A DNA stretch of 64,000 nt from Pseudoalteromonas sp. T1lg88 (GTDB lineage Bacteria; Pseudomonadota; Gammaproteobacteria; Enterobacterales; Alteromonadaceae): NCBI RefSeq assembly GCF_002964765.1, contig NZ_PQCF01000031.1:2645-66644 (forward strand), in the 5' to 3' direction. The notes under the pieces are model-generated. The model made no database searches and had not been told where the DNA came from. It saw only the letters and a list, made by a program, of their open reading frames with translations. The stretch's first letter is position 1. The number at the start of each line of letters is the position of its first letter. The position numbers were made by a program, and so were the translations under genes. Below, in pieces: positions 17,683-26,200 of the stretch.

Positions 17683-18345
17683 TTAGCGTTTTAGCTTGCG
17701 CTCCACCTTAGCCAGTAACTGAGCCACCTCTTGCTGGCGATATTTATCGGCCAGTGGACGCTCGGCGCGTGGCGCCGCTGCCTGGGCACGCAATAAATGC
17801 GCTTTCGCTTGTTTATACTTCCTTTCATCATAGAGGAACTGAGCATAAAAGTAATTAATATCAATGCCGTCAGGGTTGATAGCCAAGGACTTTTTAAACA
17901 GCTCCTGAGCCTTCTCATCATCGCCAAAACCGATAGGCCAGCCCGGCACCTGCGCATACAGGGTACCTAAACTGGTGTAGGCCGAACCTTGCAGTGCTTC
18001 GCCATTGATGCGCATGGCCATTTCAAAGTCTTTTTTCGCTTCTTTAGCCAGACCTAAGGCCCCCAAGCCGCCCTTTGCACCGGCGTAACTGGAATGAATA
18101 ATGCCGGACCAGATATGGCCTTCGGCCTCATCCGGGTGTGCCTGACGATAGCTTTGCGCACTCTTCGCCAGCTTGGCGAAGGCATCCTCTTGATCGTCGC
18201 CCTTGAGCTCATAATTTACATGGGCCCATTGGCGCATCAATTGTTGCAGATTCATCTGCTCATCGGCACTGGACAAGGTGCTTTGAGAAAAGGCACTTTG
18301 AGACAGGGCCGCGGCCACAAGAGCCATTGCGAAATAGGGTTTCAT
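17683..18345 (-). CDS. Exported TPR-repeat protein
   Basis: A 220-residue protein with a signal peptide (MKPYFAMALVAAALSQSAFS), followed by tetratricopeptide-type helix pairs. Examples are KKDFEMAMRINGEALQGSAY, AQELFKKSLAINPDGIDINY and KQAKAHLLRAQAAAP. TPR modules bind partner proteins, so it may scaffold envelope components of this operon. It starts three bases after the SDR stop and is followed 15 bases later by the response regulator. No catalytic motif is present. Confidence 0.75.
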   Translation of the reverse strand: MKPYFAMALVAAALSQSAFSQSTLSSADEQMNLQQLMRQWAHVNYELKGDDQEDAFAKLAKSAQSYRQAHPDEAEGHIWSGIIHSSYAGAKGGLGALGLAKEAKKDFEMAMRINGEALQGSAYTSLGTLYAQVPGWPIGFGDDEKAQELFKKSLAINPDGIDINYFYAQFLYDERKYKQAKAHLLRAQAAAPRAERPLADKYRQQEVAQLLAKVERKLKR

Positions 18346-18348
18346 AGT

Positions 18349-19134
18349 TCACCTCATTAATTGTTTAATGGTCGCAAGTTGTTTCGCTAGGGCGTTATCC
18401 ACCACCTTGGGCAGTAACGCATTGATTTTTGCAAAGAAGGACTCTTTGGCCCCGACACTGCGGCGGCGCTCGTCAGAGTCGAGTAAACGCATAAATTCTT
18501 CGGCCACATACTCCGGCGTATCCATGGCGTTACCCAATGCCTTATTGAGTGCCGTGACCTTGTCGCTGTTGATGGCCGTTTGTGTGGCACGCGGGGCAAA
18601 GTATTTAACCCGCACCTGAGTATCACTTAGCTCTCTGGCCAGCGCTTCACTAAAACCGCGCAAAGCAAACTTGGTGGCACAGTACTGGGCCTGTAACGGG
18701 TAACCTATGGCGCCAAACGAGGAGCCAATATTCACTATGGTGCCGCCACCTTGTCGCAGCAGAGGTAATAACCCTTGAGACAGCAACATGGGCGCACGGA
18801 CATTGACCGCCAGCGCCGCGTCGAGATCACACTTGCTCAGGGATTCAAAGGGCACCATGGTGTTCACCCCGGCGTTGTTGACCAACAAATCACAGCGGCC
18901 AATATCGCCAAGTAGATCAACCACCCGGCTAATATCGGCGTCGTTGCTTAAATCCACCTGTAAGGCCAGATGATAAGACGCCTCGTCGCTTGGCAACTGT
19001 TGGCGCACCTGCTCCAAGGCCGGTAGATCGCGACCGAGTAAGATCATCCGGTAATTGCGGGCCGCCAATCGTTTGGCGATGGCACCGCCGATACCGCCGC
19101 TGGCTCCGGTCAAAACCGCAATCGGCGCGCTCAT
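18349..19134 (-). CDS. Short-chain dehydrogenase/reductase
   Basis: A 261-residue classical SDR. The Rossmann fold has the cofactor loop TGASGGIGGAIA, VNNAGVN in strand 4, the catalytic Ser in NIGSSFG, and YxxxK in YCATKFAL. GRDLPAL after strand 2 suggests NADP(H) preference. It should reduce a carbonyl or oxidise an alcohol. The C-terminal 60 residues (ALNKALGNAMDTPEYVAEEF) resemble lipid- or polyketide-type SDRs. It is translationally coupled to the diiron oxidase gene by an ATGA overlap, so it probably acts in the same small-molecule pathway. Confidence 0.9.
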   Translation of the reverse strand: MSAPIAVLTGASGGIGGAIAKRLAARNYRMILLGRDLPALEQVRQQLPSDEASYHLALQVDLSNDADISRVVDLLGDIGRCDLLVNNAGVNTMVPFESLSKCDLDAALAVNVRAPMLLSQGLLPLLRQGGGTIVNIGSSFGAIGYPLQAQYCATKFALRGFSEALARELSDTQVRVKYFAPRATQTAINSDKVTALNKALGNAMDTPEYVAEEFMRLLDSDERRRSVGAKESFFAKINALLPKVVDNALAKQLATIKQLMR

Positions 19135-19820
19135 AACGCCTCCACTTCGGCGCTCAGGGGCGCCAGTCCATGGTTAGTATCCAGGGTGCGGAACATGTCG
19201 CCGTAGAGACGATAAAAACGCTTCGCCGCATTCACTATCACCTGCTGATCCTGCTCGTCGGTAATACGGTCCATCAGCCCCTGGAAGAACTTCACATGCT
19301 CTATATCCAAGGCACCATGGGAGGTGAGATAGCTAAAGGCTTTTTTTGGCAGCCCCAGCTTAGTGCGTATGGTGTCGGCGGCATTGTCGGCCAGCGCAAT
19401 GGACGTGCCTTCAAGCACATGAACCATGCCGAAGAAACTGAGCGGCGAAATACGCGCTATGCTGTCGTAGGCATAGCTGACCATCATCTCGGTGGCAAAA
19501 TTGGGCTCGCTGTAACGGGCCTGCTCTTTATCAAAACCACAGGCCTTGATGTCATTGAGCACCCATTCCTGATGTCCCAATTCTTCTTCTATGTATTCGG
19601 CAATGGCGTCGCGTAACCATTCCTGCTCGCTGCTAATGCGGGCGCCACAGGCCATCAAAAGTGGGATGGTGTGTTTAACGTGATGAAAGGCTTGTTGTAA
19701 AAAGGCCACATAAAGGTCGACGCTGACCTGACCGGCCAACGCCTTTTGGATCACCTCGGCAGACAACAGGTATTGACGCTCTTGTTCGGTTTGTTCGACC
19801 AGTTTTTGGAAAAATAACAT
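19131..19820 (-). CDS. Heme-oxygenase-like diiron oxidase (TenA/PqqC-fold, iron-containing redox enzyme)
   Basis: A 229-residue, all-helical cytosolic protein. The spacing of acidic and His residues matches heme-oxygenase-like diiron oxidases (HDO): E80-x2-H83 in IEEELGHQEW, E137 in HVLEGTS, and H168-x3-D172-x2-H175 in SHGALDIEH. Characterised HDOs (for example UndA, BesC, SznF, CADD) activate O2 for decarboxylation, C-C cleavage or N-oxidation of fatty acids or amino acids. It sits between an adenylating ligase and an SDR with overlapping or near-overlapping ends, which points to oxidation of an activated acyl or aminoacyl substrate. The product is unknown. TenA thiaminase or PqqC are alternatives, but the full ligand set favours an HDO. 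Confidence 0.78.
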   Translation of the reverse strand: MLFFQKLVEQTEQERQYLLSAEVIQKALAGQVSVDLYVAFLQQAFHHVKHTIPLLMACGARISSEQEWLRDAIAEYIEEELGHQEWVLNDIKACGFDKEQARYSEPNFATEMMVSYAYDSIARISPLSFFGMVHVLEGTSIALADNAADTIRTKLGLPKKAFSYLTSHGALDIEHVKFFQGLMDRITDEQDQQVIVNAAKRFYRLYGDMFRTLDTNHGLAPLSAEVEAL

Positions 19821-19826
19821 AGCGGA

Positions 19827-21260
19827 CTACTCCTGATATAACTGAGAAATTTGTGGTGAAAAGTGCGCATTAATAGCCGGGCGCTTGGGCCTTTGATTGG
19901 CACTGAGCAAACCCTCGGCAGCACTGAGCGGCGCACTTAAACGCAGGGTTTTAACGATTTGCGCATACTCGGGCAGTTGCGCATTAGTGGCGTCGATAAG
20001 CGCCTCTAGCTGGGCGTCATCGACGGCCTCATGACAATAAATAAGGGCGCTCAAAAAAGCCTGACCTTCACCGACCACCACGGCTTGCAATATGGGCCCA
20101 TGACTAAGCAAGAGCGACTCGGGCCACTCCGGGGAAATATTGCGCCCGGTGCTCAGAATAAGCTGGTTCTTTTTACGGCCAAGAATATGCAACTCGCCAT
20201 TGTCCATGCGCACCAGATCGCCGGTGGCGAAGCCTTGTGACTGGGTGTTCGGCTCGCCAAGGTAACCAAGGAAGGTCGGTGCCTTGATGATCATTTCATC
20301 ATCGCGTATTTCATAACGAACATGCGCCAATGGCTCGCCCACACCGGCGCCGTTGCCCGTTGCTAAACTCACCACCGAGCCGGCCTCAGACAAGCCATAG
20401 CCCTGATACACGGGCAGACCCAGATCATGGGCTCGTGCAATTAACTGGGGCGCAACCTTGGCACCACCGACGGCTATAAAGGTTAAAGAACTGGGTGCCT
20501 GCCAACCCGAAGCGCAGGCTTGCACCAGGGCTTTTAATAATTCCGGCACCAAAATCAGGGTATTGGGCTCTACCTCGCTAATGGTGGCCAAGAGCTTTTG
20601 TGGGGTAGTTAACCGGGCGCCGTCGAAGCCTAAGCTTGTCAGCGAAGGCACATAAATATCGCCACCGGCCAACATGGGCGCATAAACCCCGGCTACGTTT
20701 TCAAGCAACACGGGTAAGGGGAGCAAACATAAATGCTTGGGCGCATCCACCGCGGTGCGACTGACCAAGGACGCGGCGACATCAAACATATGCGCCGCGG
20801 ACAGACACACGCCCTTGGGTTGACCGGTAGAGCCAGAGGTAAAGGTAATTTTTTGCGTCCCTTGGGGCACTGCATGCTCGGGAGCCGCCAGATTACTCGG
20901 TTGCAGGGCTATGCTTTCACTGCCAATAGTCCAGGTTTCTATGCCATTTTGTGCGGCGTTTTTTGCCTGGTCGGCGGCGCCAATAATAAGTTCGGGACGC
21001 GCCTTATCCAGGGCAAACTGGCGTTGCTCGGGCGAAAAGAAGGCTGGCAAAGGCAAGGACACTATGCCCGCCTGCATCAGGGCAAAATCAACCACCAGCC
21101 AGGGCAGGCCATTATCCAGCGCCACCGCCACACAGCTTAACTGCATGTCCTTTAGGTGCGTAGCCAGGCGCTCCACTTGCTGCCAAAACTGCGCTGCATC
21201 CATGTGCTGTTGCTCATCGACCACTTGGCCGTGCCAAAGGCTGGTTAATTCGGCCATCAT
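19827..21260 (-). CDS. AMP-dependent acyl/aryl-adenylating ligase
   Basis: A 477-residue ANL-superfamily enzyme, shorter than acyl-CoA synthetases (usually 510-560). Core motifs are TFTSGSTGQPKGV (P-loop, about residues 139-151), QGYGLSEAGS, TGDLV, and the hinge GRKKNQLILSTGRNISPEWPE. A late Lys in SANQRPKRPAIN probably provides the A10 lysine. It should adenylate a carboxylate and pass it to CoA or another acceptor. Its stop lies six bases before the HDO start, and its ATG overlaps the stop of the thermostable-hemolysin-like gene. No acyl carrier protein is encoded nearby, so transfer may be to CoA or directly to the neighbouring acyltransferase-like protein. Confidence 0.88.
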   Translation of the reverse strand: MMAELTSLWHGQVVDEQQHMDAAQFWQQVERLATHLKDMQLSCVAVALDNGLPWLVVDFALMQAGIVSLPLPAFFSPEQRQFALDKARPELIIGAADQAKNAAQNGIETWTIGSESIALQPSNLAAPEHAVPQGTQKITFTSGSTGQPKGVCLSAAHMFDVAASLVSRTAVDAPKHLCLLPLPVLLENVAGVYAPMLAGGDIYVPSLTSLGFDGARLTTPQKLLATISEVEPNTLILVPELLKALVQACASGWQAPSSLTFIAVGGAKVAPQLIARAHDLGLPVYQGYGLSEAGSVVSLATGNGAGVGEPLAHVRYEIRDDEMIIKAPTFLGYLGEPNTQSQGFATGDLVRMDNGELHILGRKKNQLILSTGRNISPEWPESLLLSHGPILQAVVVGEGQAFLSALIYCHEAVDDAQLEALIDATNAQLPEYAQIVKTLRLSAPLSAAEGLLSANQRPKRPAINAHFSPQISQLYQE

Positions 21261-21943
21261 AAATGCGCCACCTCAGCGGCCAGATTAGCGATATCATTCT
21301 GATAGGACTTGGCAAAATAGGACAGGGTGTCGGTGCTATCCACATGCTTACAAACCTGCGCCACATCCACCACACAGACCTGAGGTGTATTGGTGTAATA
21401 ACTACCCCAACTCAGTCCGCAATCTGCCAGGCGCTCCGGCTTGGCGTCGCCAAGCACTTCAAATGGGGCACCAATGCGAGTAAGCAGATTACGAATATGG
21501 GCGGTGGCACAAAATACCAGTTTGCGTTTATCGGCTCGTTGCAGCGCTTTGGCCAAGACTACAAAGTGTGCCAGCGTTGCCTGACTGTGGGTGGACACCA
21601 AATTACCCAGCTCGATACACTGAGACGGCAGGCATTGCCATTGCTGCAGGTGCTCGGCTATTGGCTGATCCAAATATTGGTTAATAAACAAAGGCTGGCT
21701 GGCACTGCGCAAACCAAAACAGCAATAGCGCTGCTCGGAGTAACCAAGACAGGCCAACAGCGGCATAAACTCCTGCACATCGGCGCCATAATGCTTGGCA
21801 AACCCCGCTTGAATACGGGTCGCCAAACTACGATGGATGGGCTGCTCTGAATTGGCAACAAAATAACCTTGAGCGAGATACGCGGGCTCGGGTAACAGAT
21901 TTTGCGACTGCATTGTGCCGTAGCTGAGCGATAAAGATTCCAT
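21257..21943 (-). CDS. Thermostable-hemolysin-family protein, GNAT/AHL-synthase-like
   Basis: A 228-residue soluble protein, first gene of the ten-gene operon. It matches the thermostable hemolysin (delta-VPH) family pattern: RIQAGFAKHYGADVQEFMPL, FINQYLDQPI, CIELGNLVST, then FVVLAKALQ, RNLLTRIGAPFEVLG and the final WGSYYTNTPQVCVVD. The family was named for a Vibrio hemolysin clone, but the layout resembles N-acyltransferases of the acyl-homoserine-lactone-synthase type. Given the ligase, oxidase and SDR that follow, an acyl transfer step is more likely than pore formation (inference). An in-frame ATG 10 codons downstream is an alternative start. Confidence 0.7.
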   Translation of the reverse strand: MESLSLSYGTMQSQNLLPEPAYLAQGYFVANSEQPIHRSLATRIQAGFAKHYGADVQEFMPLLACLGYSEQRYCCFGLRSASQPLFINQYLDQPIAEHLQQWQCLPSQCIELGNLVSTHSQATLAHFVVLAKALQRADKRKLVFCATAHIRNLLTRIGAPFEVLGDAKPERLADCGLSWGSYYTNTPQVCVVDVAQVCKHVDSTDTLSYFAKSYQNDIANLAAEVAHL

Positions 21944-21992
21944 AACAAACCCTACTGAAGATGAGGCGATGGAATCAATTTAGAAAGCGAAA

Positions 21993-22017
21993 CTTAAGAA
22001 AGTCTTAAGAAACTTAA
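21993..22017 (-). promoter_or_regulatory. PmrA/QseB-like box CTTAAG-N5-CTTAAG
   Basis: CTTAAG at 21993-21998 and 22004-22009 are separated by exactly five bases, and a further CTTAA lies at 22013-22017. PmrA and QseB boxes have the form (C/T)TTAA(G/T)-N5-(C/T)TTAA(G/T). The box begins 50 bases upstream of the first gene of the operon that encodes a QseB/PmrA-like regulator, so it is probably that regulator's own site. Confidence 0.7.
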
Positions 22018-22204
22018 AAAAGAGAAAATAATTAATTTGCTGCGCCTGCACGCGCTTACCGTGCACAGCCGTTGACGATCGCTGACACCCTTTTATTCCC
22101 GTATTCGCAAAAGACCAGTTTACATCTTGGTAACAAACTCGTTGCTTTAGATTCAGCGGTTTGCTATTTTCATGCGGCTAATTATTAAGCAAATTGAAGG
22201 ACCT

Positions 22205-23170
22205 ATGATGTTTACAATGAAAACAATAACAATAACAGTTGCACTTTCCTGCTCTCTTTTACTTCAAGGCTGTGCGCCCAGCTCATACAAGCTGAGTAAG
22301 CCACAACCTTCGCCAAATGCCTATGAGGCGACGGCTCAGACCAACCAGCAAAAAATACAGGTAATCGACCAGCGCAGCGATAAAAGCGCGCCCTTCACTT
22401 CGGGTATTTTGCCCAGCGCCTTGATGTATGAAGGCACGGTACTCAAGCAAGTGGAGTTCCTCGAGGCACATTTAGCCGAAGAATTTGCCGCCCGTGATTT
22501 GCCCATCACCTTAGGTGAGGGCGAAAACAAGCTAGAGATCTTGCGTTTTAATATGCGCAACCATAGAACCAATGGTTTCACTCCTTTTATTACCTTCACC
22601 ATGCTCAAAGGCAAACTGGAGACGACTAAAGGCAGTTATCCCGTTGCCGTCTATGTGAAGCGCGGCAAGGTGCCGGTGTGGAGCTTTGACGAAATTATTG
22701 AGCCAACGCTGAATGAACCCATGAGCCTGGTGGTTAAAGAATTAAGCGCGAAAATTAATCAGCAACTTATGGGCGGCAAGTTGTCCGATGAAAAAACCCA
22801 GACTCTGATCGACAGCATTAAGGGTGCCGGCGTTAAAGCCAACTACCTGGATGTGTATGAGCTTGGTTTTAGCAATAACCCAATCGCCCTGCCTTATTTG
22901 CGCGAACTGGTTAAATCTGAGGATGAATACCTTCGTCTCGCCGCCATCTCATCACTTGGTAATATGAAAGACGACGCCAGTGTGCAACTTTTAATTGACC
23001 TGTATGAAGGTACCGGCTCCTGGTCGGATCGCGCCATGGCGCTTAAGGCCTTGGGTGATATAGGCAACACCGTGAGCTATAGCTATTTGCAAAAGCAAAA
23101 CGAAGTGCTGCAAAGTGACGGCTCTAAAGAAGGCTTGTGGAATCGCGAAATCATTCAGCTTTATTTATAA
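22205..23170 (+). CDS. Lipoprotein with C-terminal HEAT-like repeats
   Basis: A 321-residue lipoprotein when started at the ATG at 22205, which has GAAGGA immediately upstream. The frame is open 11 codons further up, but that would spoil the signal peptide. Signal SLLLQGC ends in a lipobox Cys. Residues about 35-190 form an unrecognised domain (KIQVIDQRSDKSAPF, TFTMLKGKLETTKG) reminiscent of YajG-type lipoproteins. Residues about 205-300 contain HEAT-like helix pairs (LPYLRELVKSEDEYLRLAAI, SVQLLIDLYEGTG). It probably acts as an envelope scaffold. It is divergent from the ten-gene operon and ends at a shared terminator. Confidence 0.65.
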   Translation: MMFTMKTITITVALSCSLLLQGCAPSSYKLSKPQPSPNAYEATAQTNQQKIQVIDQRSDKSAPFTSGILPSALMYEGTVLKQVEFLEAHLAEEFAARDLPITLGEGENKLEILRFNMRNHRTNGFTPFITFTMLKGKLETTKGSYPVAVYVKRGKVPVWSFDEIIEPTLNEPMSLVVKELSAKINQQLMGGKLSDEKTQTLIDSIKGAGVKANYLDVYELGFSNNPIALPYLRELVKSEDEYLRLAAISSLGNMKDDASVQLLIDLYEGTGSWSDRAMALKALGDIGNTVSYSYLQKQNEVLQSDGSKEGLWNREIIQLYL

Positions 23171-23191
23171 GCTGTAATTACCCTGCAAGAT

Positions 23192-23221
23192 AAAAAGGCC
23201 GCATCCTCTTGCGGCCTTTTT
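23192..23221. terminator. Bidirectional terminator
   Basis: AAAAAGGCCGC and GCGGCCTTTTT form an 11-bp stem with an 8-base loop. A and T tracts serve both strands, for the HEAT lipoprotein (plus) and the M36 protease (minus). Confidence 0.85.
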
Positions 23222-23226
23222 CTTTG

Positions 23227-26200
23227 CTATTTCCGCAACAAGCGGATCAGGGTAAACAAGGCGAGAGAGAACCAACCAAAGGAGCCCCCTCCGCCGCCAG
23301 AGCTAGAGACGGGAGGAGGGGGTGGAGGCGTTACTACGGGCACATCATTGACCGTGACCACCACACTTTGCTCGGCGCTTAACGCGCCATCGCTCACGCT
23401 CAGGGTAAAATGCAACTGCTGCTGACTACTCACTTGAGGCGCGGTAAAGCTGACACTGGCGGTTTGTGCGCCACTGAGGGTCACACTGGGCCCTTGTGTC
23501 TGCCGCCATTGATAACTGAGCTCATCACCATCAACATCCTCGGCCTGAGCGGTTAAGGTCACTTCGTCGCCTTCATCCACGGTTTGCGCCATCAACTCCA
23601 CTAAGGTAGGAGCGCGGTTATCACAATTGTCTGGATCCGGGGCGCTGAGTTGGTAAAAGGCGGCACTGTCCATACCGGCTATGGTGAGGTTATCTATCCA
23701 CCAGCCGCTGTCATTAGCGTTAATATCTGTGCTGATGCGAAAACGCAGTTGCACCTGCTTTCCTGCCAACAGGGTGCCAAAGCTCACCTGCTCTTCGTTG
23801 CCAAGCACACCGCCACTGCTGTTACGACCCGTGTATGCGTTGCGCAACTGTAGAGATTGCGTTGGGCTCTCGTTAAGCGTGCCGTTGTAGCCAACACTAA
23901 ATTGACCACCGGCCTCGGTCACATCCTGCCAGTCGCCATCATCGACCTTAATTTCAAGCACCGCGCCATCCCAGAATGCCTCCAAGGCATAGTAATGCCA
24001 AAATGACAGGCTGAATTCGCTCTGCGTCGACACCATAAAGGATCGAGTTGTCAGCGCCACATCTGACTCATAGCCATTGTTATTGAGGAACAACGCCTGC
24101 TCTCCCAGCTCGAAACCGCCTTGCTCAAAGAGCGCGATTTGTTCCGAGTTATCAAAGCGCAAGGTGTTTTCTGCACGGGGGTCTGACTTCAGCAAGAGTA
24201 GGGGCAAATTGGCGCGACTGAGCACCGCCTTTTCCATATCATCGCCTTGACTGGCGCTAACAAGCGGCGCGTCAGTAAAGCTAAAGTTGACCGTGAAACG
24301 CTCGATCACCGCCTGTGGCTCGACGATATCGTCGCCAACGCTTTGCTCGGGGAAGCTCACCTCGATCTCGAGCTCACTGGCCACTTCGGCATTAAGCAGG
24401 TCAATGCTGATGGGCTCGCTCCAGGCCGACGCAAAGGGAGCTAGTTCTGCCACTGTGCTCTTGCCACCATTACCTAAAATCACACCTTGAGCGGACATAA
24501 GGGTAAATTGTACCGGTATATTGGTTAGAGTTTCGCTACCTGTATTGGTGAGCTGTACGCTAAGACTGCCACGCTCTCCCACGTCTAAAAAGCCATCCAA
24601 ACTGCAATACAGATCGCTGTCGGCGTCGAGCTTAACTCCCTGGACGGCGAACGCGGCCAACTCGGTTTCAAATGATTCCACCACACCGGCCAAGGTGACG
24701 CTGTAACGCTCTGGCGACTGCGCCCCTAAGCCTAAACCGCGCCTAGCAAAAGCGGCCAAGGCCAAGCGGTAGTCGGTCATATCCTCGGCGGCTATGGTAG
24801 CCAGTAGCGCATCCCGCGCCTCGGTGTAGAGCGGTGCAACCGGGGTCATCTTGTAACCGCCAATCAGATAACGGGCCATGCGTTGTTGCGCCTGGGCAAA
24901 ACCATGACGGTTAATGAGTGCCACATAAGTATCCCATAGCACCGACGCCCATAACTCCCCCGGGTCATGGGGCGAGGCCACCGAGGTCGGCGGCAGATTG
25001 ACATCGGCACCGGCACCTTCGCTAATGTGTCTAAAATTAAGAGGGTTAATAGTCTGATCCGGGGTGTAAGGAACACGGCGAAGACCAAAGTAAAAGTCTG
25101 ACACATAGGTACTGATGGCATAGGGCTTAGTAAAATCACTGTTACCCGCAATGGACGCATCTTCTTCCTTGGCGATAAACATCAGAGAATGAAAGTCTCC
25201 CCACCCCTCGCCCATGGCCTGGCCCTGAAAGTTCACTAAGCCAGCGCCATTCCCTACCAGGCGATTGCTAATATAATGCCCCCATTCGTGGGCAATAATA
25301 CCGTTATCAAAGGTGCCGTCCTTGAGGGCATTGGTGTCGAACAGACGCACATTGACCACGCCATTATTCAAGGCAGTATACAGTGATTGACCGTCGGCAA
25401 AGTTGAGTCCCATATTGCCTATGGTGATGCTGTCATCGACACCGCCCATGGGCGCCGCAGTCCCGTCATCAACATTATTAGTGATCAAAGCCCCTACAGC
25501 ACCTGCGTTCTGGGCGTTTTTCACCTTGGTCACAAAGGTACAACTACCACGCTCGATAATGGCTACCTTGCCCACCAGTAGGCTGGGATCGAGGGGCACT
25601 TCACAGCCATCATAGACGCTAGCGGAATCCACATCGTTGCCATCGTTATAGCGCACCAGCTCGGCGCTGATATCAAAGGCATCCGGGCCAAATTGCGAAC
25701 GCCGCGACGAAGTTAACACTCCACCGGGGCCTATCACCCCATAGTCCTCTCCTACCCTGGCGTCTTTGGAGTTAAACACAAACATCTGCATGCGCGGGCT
25801 GGCCCCATCCGCAGGCGTTGCCATATTGGCATTATTCAGGCCACTGTAGTCCTGTGCTTCGGCATTAATCGGGTCGCCCTCAACACCGCCGCGACCATAG
25901 TTGCTCAGTTGCGCCACACCGGCACTTTCATCAAAGCCATGGTCGTAGAAAAAGTCGTGGAGAAAGTTATTCATATAAAACAGATTCACCACCGCAGCCT
26001 TAATATTGACCTCGGCGCTGGGTGGTAAGTCTGGGTCGAGCACATAATCAAAGGTAAAAGCCGAGGTGGTTTCGGCATTGAGATCACCGGCGCTAAAGCC
26101 TTGAGGCGCAGTGATATCGGCATAGGCATAGACATTGTTACCCTGGGTTTGGGTGGCCGTGTCGCTTAACCAAGGATCGGCGGTGGACAGCCCTGAGTAA

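Noticed and set aside
21257..21943. Haemolytic toxin
   Set aside because: The name comes from the family only. No signal peptide or pore-forming feature is visible, and the operon is biosynthetic in character.
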